From an uncultured Lachnospiraceae bacterium (lineage in GTDB: Bacteria; Bacillota; Clostridia; Lachnospirales; Lachnospiraceae), in assembly GCA_902766655.1 (NCBI GenBank), contig CACXEL010000348.1, positions 1-6,979 of the forward strand: a DNA stretch of 6,979 nt, written 5' to 3'. A program made the position numbers and the translations under genes. Below the pieces are notes generated by a model. That model made no database searches, had not been told where the DNA came from, and was given only the letters and a program-made list of their open reading frames with translations. Positions 1 to 6,299 of this stretch are shown one piece after another (the first letter of the stretch is position 1; the number at the start of each line of letters is the position of its first letter).

Positions 1-756
1 ACCGGTAGTATCCAGAGGCGCGACGGGCAGCGCTTCCGCCCAGCCGTCCTCCTCTTCACAGAGATAATAAGCCCCCTTGGCCCCGCACTTTATGACCGCG
101 CAGCCGACGCCAAGACCTCGATATACACGCGCAGCTTCCTCCGCGGTCCCGCAGCCGGTCTGTCGGGCCGCATCGTAGAGGCTGGGCAGAAAGTAGTCGA
201 TCTCCGGCAGAAAATCCCGGACACCGGCCAGGCCGGCAGCCATTTTGTCGCTCGCCAGGTCAGCGAAGACCAGAGCGCCCTCCCGGCGATAGGTCCTTAA
301 GGCACTCAAAAGCCCGTCCTTCTCGAGAAGCGGCATGGAGAAGAGACTCCCCAGGGAAACGGCGCGGCATCCCTCCGGCAAATGGGCCGGAATATGGTCC
401 TTCGCAATCAGAGCATGAGCGTGCCCGGCGGAAAAGATATGCCGTTCCCCCTTCGGACCGATCAGAATGACGGACGTGCTGGTCGCCTCCCGCCGGTCCC
501 GGACAGCCAGGGACGTGTCCACTCCCCTGCTCTTCATGGCGCCGATGAGCATATCTCCGGTCTCATCGTCTCCAACCACGCAGGCAATGCCCACGTCCTC
601 GCCCAGATCTGCAAGACGCATGGCCTGGTTCAGGGCATCGCCGCCGGGCTGGATGCTGATATCGCTGATCCGTTGTTTCTCCTCCCAGCCGCCCTGATCA
701 GATACAGGTCTGGCAAGTATGTCCATAACGGCTATACCGACACAAAGAAATTTCAT
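1..756 (-). CDS. PfkB-family carbohydrate kinase, 3' end outside the window
   Basis: This is the N-terminal 252 codons of a ribokinase/PfkB-superfamily kinase, a cytoplasmic enzyme class that phosphorylates a sugar or nucleoside with ATP. Translation from the ATG at 754-756 stays open to the left edge. The protein opens with the usual first strand (GIAVMD, residues 7-12, with Asp12 where the family has a substrate-contacting Asp). The glycine-rich first signature follows as PGGDALNQA (residues 37-45, Gly38-Gly39 and Asn43). A later strand reads VFADLASD (about 164-171), then FLPS (189-192) and KCGAKGA (223-229). The last residues visible are DTTG (249-252), the beginning of the second signature DTxGAGD, so the catalytic Asp and roughly the last 60-80 residues lie outside the window. 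A GAGGTGG ribosome binding site at 761-767 supports the start. The substrate cannot be told from this part. It follows comEC but probably has its own promoter. Confidence 0.93.
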   Translation of the reverse strand, partial: MKFLCVGIAVMDILARPVSDQGGWEEKQRISDISIQPGGDALNQAMRLADLGEDVGIACVVGDDETGDMLIGAMKSRGVDTSLAVRDRREATSTSVILIGPKGERHIFSAGHAHALIAKDHIPAHLPEGCRAVSLGSLFSMPLLEKDGLLSALRTYRREGALVFADLASDKMAAGLAGVRDFLPEIDYFLPSLYDAARQTGCGTAEEAARVYRGLGVGCAVIKCGAKGAYYLCEEEDGWAEALPVAPLDTTG

Positions 757-803
757 CGTTCCACCTCTTAAGCTCCGTGTTCCGAAAGGAATCCGTCCCC
801 TAC

Positions 804-812
804 ATCATATCA
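804..812 (-). promoter_or_regulatory. Possible extended -10 promoter for the PfkB kinase gene
   Basis: On the minus strand the bases read TGATATGAT, that is a TGn extension followed by TATGAT (5 of 6 to the sigma-A -10 consensus). No good -35 is visible 16-18 bp upstream, which an extended -10 can tolerate. Transcription would start near 797 and leave a leader of about 40 nt that includes the GAGGTGG ribosome binding site at 761-767. The gap after comEC holds no hairpin with a T-run, so read-through from comEC is also possible. Confidence 0.35.
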
Positions 813-829
813 CATGCGTCTGTTGTTTA

Positions 830-3019
830 CTATCTCACTGGTTCCCCCTCTTCTGCCGTCACAAAAGTCGTCACCAGAAAACTCTTCCCATCGGTCTCGA
901 CTGTTACGGCTCCCTGCAGGTCTGTTCGGCAGACCAGGGATCCGCAGGCGTCAAGCCGCCCCAGCACTTCATCCGAAGGATGTCCGTAAAGGTTCTTCTT
1001 CCCGGCCGAGATGACGCTGACTGCCGGCAGGCAAAGCTCCAGAAATTCTTCCGTCGTGGCATGGCGCGAGCCATGATGAGCGACCTTCAGGACCTCCCAG
1101 GTCTCCCGCGCCCCGGCCAGACGCCGAATCAGAGCCTCCTCCCCCGCCCCTTGAACGTCGCCGGTCAGAAGGCAGTCGAAGTCTCCGAAATGGACGCCCA
1201 GGACAACACTCTGGGCATTTTCATCGGGGATATCCCCTTCCGCGGACGGGTCAGGGCCCAGGACATCGATCCGGGTCTCATTTTTCCCGGTCCCGAAAAG
1301 AAAGGAATCTCCCCCGCGCACGACCAGCATCCTGGCACCCGCCTCCTCCGCCAGCGCCGACATCTCAAGCCAGGCCTCAGTAGGCTCGTCCCGATACGGC
1401 AGCACCACTGTTCCGACCCGAAGTGCTGTCCGGTGGTCCCGAACACTCTCCAGAAGCTCCCGGATCCCGCTCGTGTGGTCGTTGTCCATATGGGTCACCA
1501 CGACATAATCCAGCCGCCTGATTCCTTCATATTTTAAATAGGGAAGGATGCGCCACGTTCCGACCTCATAGTTCGTCGTGGACCCGCCGTCGACCAACAC
1601 ATTGGCCCCGTCCGGCAGCATAAGAACACACCCGTCGCCCTGTCCCACGTCCAGAAAAGCCGCTTTGAGCCCAGGTCTGGGCCGGATCAGGAAGACGCAG
1701 ACCATGAGCGGCACCATGGCGTAAAAAACAAGTCTCTTCCGATCGGTACGCCAGACTGTGATGCCCCGGAGGAAGATCAGGGCCAGGATGGCATACACCG
1801 CGATCTGCCAGATCTTCGGCTTGCCGAGGATCAGCGACACAGCCGGCAGCCTGGCCGTCTCATCCAGAAGAAAATGAAGCAGCCGGACAAGCAGAGTGGC
1901 CGGCCAGTGAAACTTCCCGCCCAGGACCAGGCCCAGGATGGCAAACCCAAGCACGAAAGGCATCAGAGGCACGACCACCAGGTTCACCGGCACACTGTAG
2001 ACGGGGACTTCGTAATAGAAGATGAGTATGACCGGCAGCATGCACACGTAGAGGATCACGCCTGAGGCAAAGGGACTCCTGCCGCCGAACGCACAGATCA
2101 CGACCACAGCCGTGAAGGAGAGCAGAAAACCGGCGTTCACAAGCCAAAGAGGGTTTTCAATCACGATCAGCAGGCAGGCGAGCGCCATGGCTGTCGGCAT
2201 ATCATAGGTCCGCCCGGTCAGCTTGGCCAGCATGAAAAGACCGAACATGACGGCCGCCCGGACCGTGGCCACACTGAGCCCTGTTACAAAAGCATAGATG
2301 ACCAGTGCCGAAACGGATAAGATTGCGGCAGGCGTCTGCCGGAGGCGCAGTCCCCGCAGGATCCGGAAGAGGCCCATTCCCAGCAGGGTAATGTGGAGAC
2401 CGGATATTGCCAGCACGTGCGAAACGCCGCCCAACCGGTACAGGCTTTTTTCATCCGGATCCAGCATTGCCTTGTCCCCGACGAGCATCGCATTCAGTAT
2501 GCCCGACACGTCCCCGGGAAATACGGCCCGCAACCGGTCAGACAAGTTCTGTCTGATGACCGCGCAAAAGGAGCCAAAGGGATTTCTGCCCGTCCCGACT
2601 ATCCGCATCTCCGGATTCTTCATGATGTACCCGATGTCCTGCAGGGCATACCAGGCCGCTCTGTCGAACTGGCCCGGGTTGGTCGGCCCTGCGGGCTTTT
2701 CCAGGATTCCCCGCACGCAAACAAGGGCCCCGACCGGACAGCCGGCCGCGCCGCTCAGCGTCACGCGCACTTTATTCAGTTCAAACTGCCTTGAATTGTG
2801 GAATAGAGTGGAATGATCAAGAAGAAGGACTGTATAGTCGTCCTGTACCTCGCAGCGGATGACCTCCCCCTTTACGTCCACCGTGAAGGGCGTCCTGACG
2901 AGCTCATCCACTGCCCGGATGTCGGGCGTCTCCCGCCTGAGCGGAATCCCGAGCACCTGCATGCAATATAATACACCGATCACCAGCAGGCACAGGAGAC
3001 AAAGAGGTCTTCTTCTCAT
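830..3019 (-). CDS. comEC: ComEC/Rec2 DNA-uptake channel protein
   Basis: ComEC is the membrane channel through which transforming DNA enters the cytoplasm as a single strand. This 729-residue protein is full length for the family. A hydrophobic N-terminus (about 5-24) is followed by the extracellular N-terminal ComEC domain (about 40-165, DUF4131-like). Next comes the multi-spanning Competence domain (about 175-445) carrying the family hallmark HVLAISGLH (201-209). The C-terminal metallo-beta-lactamase-like domain (about 452-725) has FLDVGQGDG (455-463), the metal-binding THMDNDH (509-515: His510, Asp512, Asp514, His515), LLTGD (617-621), AHHGS (647-651) and YGH (678-680), so its metal site looks intact and potential nuclease function is preserved. 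The ATG at 3017-3019 has an AAGGAG ribosome binding site 4 nt upstream. It starts 65 nt after the GerMN gene stops and is the last gene of the apparent cluster. comEB is not adjacent, and the next gene downstream is a sugar kinase rather than holA. Confidence 0.97.
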   Translation of the reverse strand: MRRRPLCLLCLLVIGVLYCMQVLGIPLRRETPDIRAVDELVRTPFTVDVKGEVIRCEVQDDYTVLLLDHSTLFHNSRQFELNKVRVTLSGAAGCPVGALVCVRGILEKPAGPTNPGQFDRAAWYALQDIGYIMKNPEMRIVGTGRNPFGSFCAVIRQNLSDRLRAVFPGDVSGILNAMLVGDKAMLDPDEKSLYRLGGVSHVLAISGLHITLLGMGLFRILRGLRLRQTPAAILSVSALVIYAFVTGLSVATVRAAVMFGLFMLAKLTGRTYDMPTAMALACLLIVIENPLWLVNAGFLLSFTAVVVICAFGGRSPFASGVILYVCMLPVILIFYYEVPVYSVPVNLVVVPLMPFVLGFAILGLVLGGKFHWPATLLVRLLHFLLDETARLPAVSLILGKPKIWQIAVYAILALIFLRGITVWRTDRKRLVFYAMVPLMVCVFLIRPRPGLKAAFLDVGQGDGCVLMLPDGANVLVDGGSTTNYEVGTWRILPYLKYEGIRRLDYVVVTHMDNDHTSGIRELLESVRDHRTALRVGTVVLPYRDEPTEAWLEMSALAEEAGARMLVVRGGDSFLFGTGKNETRIDVLGPDPSAEGDIPDENAQSVVLGVHFGDFDCLLTGDVQGAGEEALIRRLAGARETWEVLKVAHHGSRHATTEEFLELCLPAVSVISAGKKNLYGHPSDEVLGRLDACGSLVCRTDLQGAVTVETDGKSFLVTTFVTAEEGEPVR

Positions 3020-3035
3020 GGGTCTCCTTTTTCTG

Positions 3036-3053
3036 CCGGCCGCTCATGGCCGG
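3036..3053 (-). repeat. 18-bp leader repeat, copy upstream of comEC
   Basis: On the minus strand this reads CCGGCCATGAGCGGCCGG, a perfect 6-bp stem (CCGGCC/GGCCGG) with a 6-nt ATGAGC loop. It ends 16 nt before the comEC start codon and just before its AAAAAGGAG ribosome binding site. It matches 17 of 18 bases of the element upstream of the GerMN gene. It lacks a T-run on the correct side in either orientation, so it is not an intrinsic terminator. Its function is unknown. Confidence 0.6.
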
Positions 3054-3084
3054 GTCTCTGGCTTCAGTTCCCGTCCGGGCAGCG

Positions 3085-4038
3085 TCACTCCTGCACCAGA
3101 CTCATGTTTTCAGTGAAGGGCTTGCTCAGGTCTATGCTCTCCCTGTAAGTGACATCAGTCTCTCCTGCTATGGAGAACTGGACCTGGGTCACGTTGCTGC
3201 TCATGATGAGCGAATTGACTATGGAATAGATGGTGACTTCCGGCGTCACCCCCATGAGCTCCGTATTGAAGGCCACAGAGAGATTCACGAAGCACGTTCC
3301 GTCTACGGTGGAGATGGAAATGATCTGGGTCCCGGAAGGAATGGAGGCGCTGCCGTTCGCTCCCTTGGGTCCGTCGATCAGTCTGGCCACGATGGCCCAC
3401 TCGATGGACCGGTTGCTGCTGTAGTAGATGGCTCTCGATTCCCGAACAAGGTTCATTCCGTCAGGGGTCGCAAAATACAGATTGATGTCGGCATGCTGGT
3501 AGGTATTGATCTGGCGGCCTGCATTTTCCACGAAGCACTCGGCGTCCATGGGGCCGATCTCGGATCCGTCAGACCGAAGCGCTGGCTGGTCTGCCACCGT
3601 AAAGCTGACCGTGGTGACGTCCGGGAGCTGGACCAGCGTCCGGACTATGCCTGCCCTGGCCAGGACCTCGCGGGATTTCTCCATGGAGAGATATTCCCGT
3701 GTGAAATCCAGGGTCAGATTTCCGTTCTCGTAGACGCTTCGGTCGATTTCCACCGTCTCCGGGAGGAGTTTCATCATCTTGTCATTGTCCGGTCCCTTCA
3801 TGAGCAGGGCAATGACTTCGTCGATCTGCTTCATAGTCGCGGTGGCCTTCACGCTGTACTCCTCGAACTCCAGACCGGTGCCCTCCTCGTCCAGACAGTA
3901 AATCCTGGTCTCCCCGCTCTGGCCGGTCTGGTCGCGCGAGCAGCCGGGAAGGCCCAGAGCGAGTACGCAGGCCATCATCAGGGCTGCAAGCCGCCTCTGC
4001 AATTGAGTTTTCTCTGTCAAACGCTTTCTTTTCTTCAT
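3085..4038 (-). CDS. Lipoprotein with two GerMN domains
   Basis: This is a secreted, membrane-anchored protein of the GerMN family. The family is named after the Bacillus spore germination/cortex protein GerM, and many members are envelope lipoproteins whose biochemical role is not established. From the ATG at 4036-4038 it has 317 residues: a basic n-region (MKKRKR), a hydrophobic stretch (about 18-30) and the lipobox LPGC with Cys33. Two tandem GerMN domains follow, at about 44-155 and 182-290; both contain a segment of the type 'ALLxGP' or 'RLIDGP' and a hydrophobic strand (LTLDFT at 108-113; CFVNLS at 249-254). The frame stays open to an ATG at 4131, but the longer forms would put an implausible extra 20-30 residues before the signal peptide, and no candidate start has a strong ribosome binding site. 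The start is therefore chosen by signal-peptide shape. It lies between a sensor kinase and comEC, suggesting an envelope role tied to that operon. Spore germination is only a guess from the family name. Confidence 0.9.
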   Translation of the reverse strand: MKKRKRLTEKTQLQRRLAALMMACVLALGLPGCSRDQTGQSGETRIYCLDEEGTGLEFEEYSVKATATMKQIDEVIALLMKGPDNDKMMKLLPETVEIDRSVYENGNLTLDFTREYLSMEKSREVLARAGIVRTLVQLPDVTTVSFTVADQPALRSDGSEIGPMDAECFVENAGRQINTYQHADINLYFATPDGMNLVRESRAIYYSSNRSIEWAIVARLIDGPKGANGSASIPSGTQIISISTVDGTCFVNLSVAFNTELMGVTPEVTIYSIVNSLIMSSNVTQVQFSIAGETDVTYRESIDLSKPFTENMSLVQE

Positions 4039-4056
4039 TCTTATCCGCCACATTGA

Positions 4057-4074
4057 CCGGCCGCTCATTGCCGG
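4057..4074 (-). repeat. 18-bp leader repeat, copy upstream of the GerMN gene
   Basis: The minus strand reads CCGGCAATGAGCGGCCGG, differing at one base from the comEC-leader copy. It can fold with a 5-bp stem (CCGGC/GCCGG). It ends 18 nt before the preferred GerMN start at 4038. The ATG in its loop (4066-4068) is in frame with the GerMN gene and could be an alternative start, whereas the matching ATG in the comEC copy is out of frame with comEC. That argues the sequence is conserved for something other than encoding protein. Confidence 0.55.
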
Positions 4075-4108
4075 ACAACATCCTTCGTAGTTTCTCTGTC
4101 CTCCGCTG

Positions 4109-4137
4109 CCGGTATGCCTCTCAGGAGGCATGGCCGG
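4109..4137 (-). other. Intercistronic hairpin between the kinase and GerMN genes
   Basis: Ten nt after the kinase stop codon the transcript can fold into a long stem-loop. An inner perfect 7-bp stem (ATGCCTC/GAGGCAT, 4114-4131) closes a 4-nt CTGA loop, and an outer CCGG/CCGG stem (4109-4112 with 4134-4137) is separated by a small internal loop. There is no T-run after it, so a Rho-independent terminator is unlikely. An RNA-stability or processing element that sets the ratio of upstream to downstream products is a reasonable inference. Confidence 0.5.
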
Positions 4138-4146
4138 GGAGTACCG

Positions 4147-5589
4147 TCAGTTCTCCGCGTTGATGAACGGTATTCTGACCTGGAAGGTCGTTCCCTGTCC
4201 CTCGCGGCTGTTCACCTTGATAACGCCGTGGTGGAGCAGGATAGCCTGCCGGGCGATGGCCAGGCCAAGCCCGGTGCCCTCAATGGCAGTGGAATGGGAC
4301 TTGTCACCCCGGTAGAATCGCTCGAAGATGTGCTCGATCTGGTCCGCAGGTATGCCCGGGCCGCCATCCTCCACGTAGACGTAGAAGTACTTGCGGTCGG
4401 TGCTGAGCGTGACGCGGACCCAGCCGTCATCATGGTTGTACTTGACTGCATTTTCAATGAGATTGGAGAAGGCCAGGGAAAGCTTGCCATCGTCCACATT
4501 GGCCCTGACGGTCTGGGGCGCGCTCAGGCTGATCGAAATCCTGCGCTCCGCCGCTATGGGCTTTAAGCGCTTCACGATGGTCTCCAGCATACCCCCGATG
4601 TCGCACTCCTCTATCTTCATGGAGTCGGCCTTCCGGTCCATGCGGACCATGGAGAGGAGGTCAGAAATGATCTTGTTCTCCCGGTCGATTTCCCCCGTGA
4701 TATCCTGCATGAATTCCTTGTAATACTCGATCGGCAGGTCATCCTGGCTGTTCAGGGAGTCGGCCAGGACCTTCATAGAGGCCAGAGGCGTCTTCAGCTC
4801 ATGGGAGACGTTGGAAACGAACTCCTGCCTCGACTGGTCCATGGTGCGGATCCTGCCGAGCATACGGTTGAAGGCGTCTATGATCTGGACTGTCTCGGAG
4901 TAATCCGGCACGGAGATGGCGTCATCCGCGTACCCGTCCGTGACATCTTCGATGGCGCGGGTGACGGTCAGGAAAGGCCTGACCAGAAGACCGGCCAGGA
5001 AGTATCCGGCCACCAGCACGATCAGCGTGACCATACCGGTGACGAACATGCCCCAGTTCTCCAGGATGCCGGCCATCTGCTCGATCTCGGTCGTGGATAC
5101 CGAGATCAGCATGACGCCGTTCACATCGGAAGTGTCCTCGTCGTGGAGAGGGAAGGTCATGAGAATATAATCGTTGATGGCGTCGTACTGGGTCTCGGCA
5201 CCGCCCCCCGACATGGCACTGATCACCTCCTTGGAAACAGAGGTCCTGCCTGTGTCAAGGTCATAGGTATCCCTGACGACCCGGTAGTCGCCGTCAACGA
5301 TCATGACTCTTCCGTTATAGATGTTGGAAATAAGCGTCAGTTCCCCGTTGATGACCGCGCTGTCCAGATTGTCCAGATAGTCCTCGGACATGAGGAGATT
5401 GCACAGAATATCCCCCTGATTCCGCACGTTCATGGTCCTCAGCTGAATAGCCCTGCTCCTGTAACGGCCGATCACCACGTTGGTGGCCAGAAGGCAGGGC
5501 ATAAATCCCATGATGACCAGGATCAGCATGATCCGGAAACGGAGACTCCGCAGAAAGGTTGGTTTGACTTGTTTATCGATTTCGTTCAA
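4147..5589 (-). CDS. Membrane sensor histidine kinase with HAMP domain
   Basis: This is a 480-residue class I sensor kinase, the expected partner of the response regulator encoded just upstream. It has transmembrane segment 1 (about 18-40), an extracytoplasmic sensor region of about 140 residues (43-180, probably a PAS/Cache-like fold) and transmembrane segment 2 (about 181-203). A HAMP linker (about 201-253) leads to HisKA (about 253-318) with SHELKTPL, whose His263 is the likely phospho-acceptor. The ATPase domain has the N box (Asn376-Asn385), G1 DGGPGIP (408-414), F box FERFYRGD (422-429) and G2 GTGLGL (438-443), so the catalytic set is complete. HAMP runs straight into HisKA with no cytoplasmic PAS domain, unlike Bacillus WalK. 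The start is a TTG (5587-5589): an in-frame stop lies two codons upstream, a GAGG site sits 7 nt before it, and the next ATG (residue 21) would cut into the first membrane segment. It begins 9 nt after the regulator stops. The ligand is unknown. Confidence 0.97.
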   Translation of the reverse strand: MNEIDKQVKPTFLRSLRFRIMLILVIMGFMPCLLATNVVIGRYRSRAIQLRTMNVRNQGDILCNLLMSEDYLDNLDSAVINGELTLISNIYNGRVMIVDGDYRVVRDTYDLDTGRTSVSKEVISAMSGGGAETQYDAINDYILMTFPLHDEDTSDVNGVMLISVSTTEIEQMAGILENWGMFVTGMVTLIVLVAGYFLAGLLVRPFLTVTRAIEDVTDGYADDAISVPDYSETVQIIDAFNRMLGRIRTMDQSRQEFVSNVSHELKTPLASMKVLADSLNSQDDLPIEYYKEFMQDITGEIDRENKIISDLLSMVRMDRKADSMKIEECDIGGMLETIVKRLKPIAAERRISISLSAPQTVRANVDDGKLSLAFSNLIENAVKYNHDDGWVRVTLSTDRKYFYVYVEDGGPGIPADQIEHIFERFYRGDKSHSTAIEGTGLGLAIARQAILLHHGVIKVNSREGQGTTFQVRIPFINAEN

Positions 5590-5596
5590 TGGTCAG

Positions 5597-5600
5597 CCTC
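5597..5600 (-). promoter_or_regulatory. Ribosome binding site fixing the kinase TTG start
   Basis: GAGG on the minus strand overlaps the TGA stop of the response regulator and lies 7 nt before the TTG start of the kinase. Because the ribosome terminating on the regulator reaches this site directly, translational coupling is likely, which would keep kinase and regulator amounts linked. Confidence 0.6.
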
Positions 5601-6288
5601 ACGCCTGAAAGTAATAGCCGACACCCCATTTGGTATGAACATACTTGGGATCGGAGGGGTTCTTCTCGATTTTCTCCCTGAGTCGGCGGATATGAACGTC
5701 CACGGTCCTCACGTCGCCGGGGTACTCGTAGCCCCAGACGATATTGAGCAGGTTCTCGCGGCTGTAGACCTTGTTGGGGTTGAAGGCAAGAAGCTCCAGC
5801 ACGTCGAATTCCTTGGCAGTCAGATAGACCTCCTTGTTCTCCACAAAGACACGGCGGGCATCGCAGTCCATCCGAAGACCGTTGATTTCGACCTTGCGGG
5901 ACACCTCCCTGACCGGCGCCTCCTTGGCGGACCGGCGGAGAATGGCCTTGATCCTGGCCTTGACCTCCAGGATGTTGAAGGGCTTGGTAATGTAATCATC
6001 GGCACCGTACTCCAGGCCCATGATCTTGTCCATGTCCTCCCCCTTGGCCGTCAGCATGATGATGGGCACGCTGGAGAACTCCCTGATCTGCTGGCATACT
6101 TCCAGTCCCGGCAGCCTGGGCAGCATGAGGTCGAGCAGAATGATATCATATTCGGTCTCCTTTGCCTTCTGGAGGGCTTCCTCGCCGTCGTAGGCACAGG
6201 TCACCTCATAGCCGTCCTGCTCCAGAGAAAAACGGATTCCCTTCACGATCAGCTTTTCGTCATCCACCACCAGTACTTTCTTTGCCAT
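5599..6288 (-). CDS. OmpR/PhoB-family response regulator
   Basis: This 229-residue DNA-binding regulator has a complete receiver domain (about 3-118) with the acidic pocket Asp9-Asp10, phospho-acceptor Asp53 in LLDLMLP, Thr80 in IIMLTAK and Lys102 in TKPF. A linker leads to a winged-helix DNA-binding domain (about 130-228) whose recognition helix region reads RTVDVHIRRLREKIE. Length and motifs are typical of the family, and the protein resembles WalR, PhoP and similar Firmicutes regulators. I do not assign a symbol because the cognate kinase lacks the PAS domain of WalK and no yycH/yycI genes are adjacent. The ATG at 6286-6288 has an AGGAG site 6 nt upstream that overlaps the comEA stop codon. 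It sits between comEA and its kinase, suggesting co-transcription with DNA-uptake genes. Its targets are unknown, but the palindrome in the comEA promoter is a candidate for testing. Confidence 0.97.
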   Translation of the reverse strand: MAKKVLVVDDEKLIVKGIRFSLEQDGYEVTCAYDGEEALQKAKETEYDIILLDLMLPRLPGLEVCQQIREFSSVPIIMLTAKGEDMDKIMGLEYGADDYITKPFNILEVKARIKAILRRSAKEAPVREVSRKVEINGLRMDCDARRVFVENKEVYLTAKEFDVLELLAFNPNKVYSRENLLNIVWGYEYPGDVRTVDVHIRRLREKIEKNPSDPKYVHTKWGVGYYFQA

Positions 6289-6294
6289 ATCTAT

Positions 6295-6299
6295 CTCCT
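6295..6299 (-). promoter_or_regulatory. Ribosome binding site of the response regulator, overlapping the comEA stop
   Basis: The minus strand reads TAGGAG, where TAG is the comEA stop and AGGAG is the ribosome binding site, followed by 6 nt and the regulator ATG. This arrangement suggests translational coupling between comEA and the regulator. Confidence 0.7.

Noticed and set aside
719..1537. A 272-codon plus-strand open frame opposite the end of comEC and the start of the sugar kinase
   Set aside because: It runs through the metallo-beta-lactamase coding region of comEC and has no motif of its own; it is a shadow frame.
3028..3053. Hairpin plus T-run upstream of comEC as an intrinsic terminator
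   Set aside because: On the minus strand the stem is followed by A residues, and on the plus strand the T-run comes before the stem, so neither direction gives a terminator.
3020..3058. Direct repeat GGGTCTC at 3020-3026 and 3052-3058 flanking the comEC leader hairpin, as a target-site duplication
   Set aside because: Seven bases is easily chance, the flanked segment is only 25 bp, and the related hairpin upstream of gerMN has no such flanks.
3046..4056. A 336-codon plus-strand open frame antisense to the GerMN gene
   Set aside because: The opposite strand encodes a signal peptide, lipobox and two GerMN domains; the plus-strand translation has no recognisable motif.
5599..6288. Naming the regulator and kinase walR/walK
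   Set aside because: Receiver motifs are similar, but the kinase lacks the cytoplasmic PAS domain and no yycH, yycI or yycJ is adjacent, so the name would go beyond the evidence.
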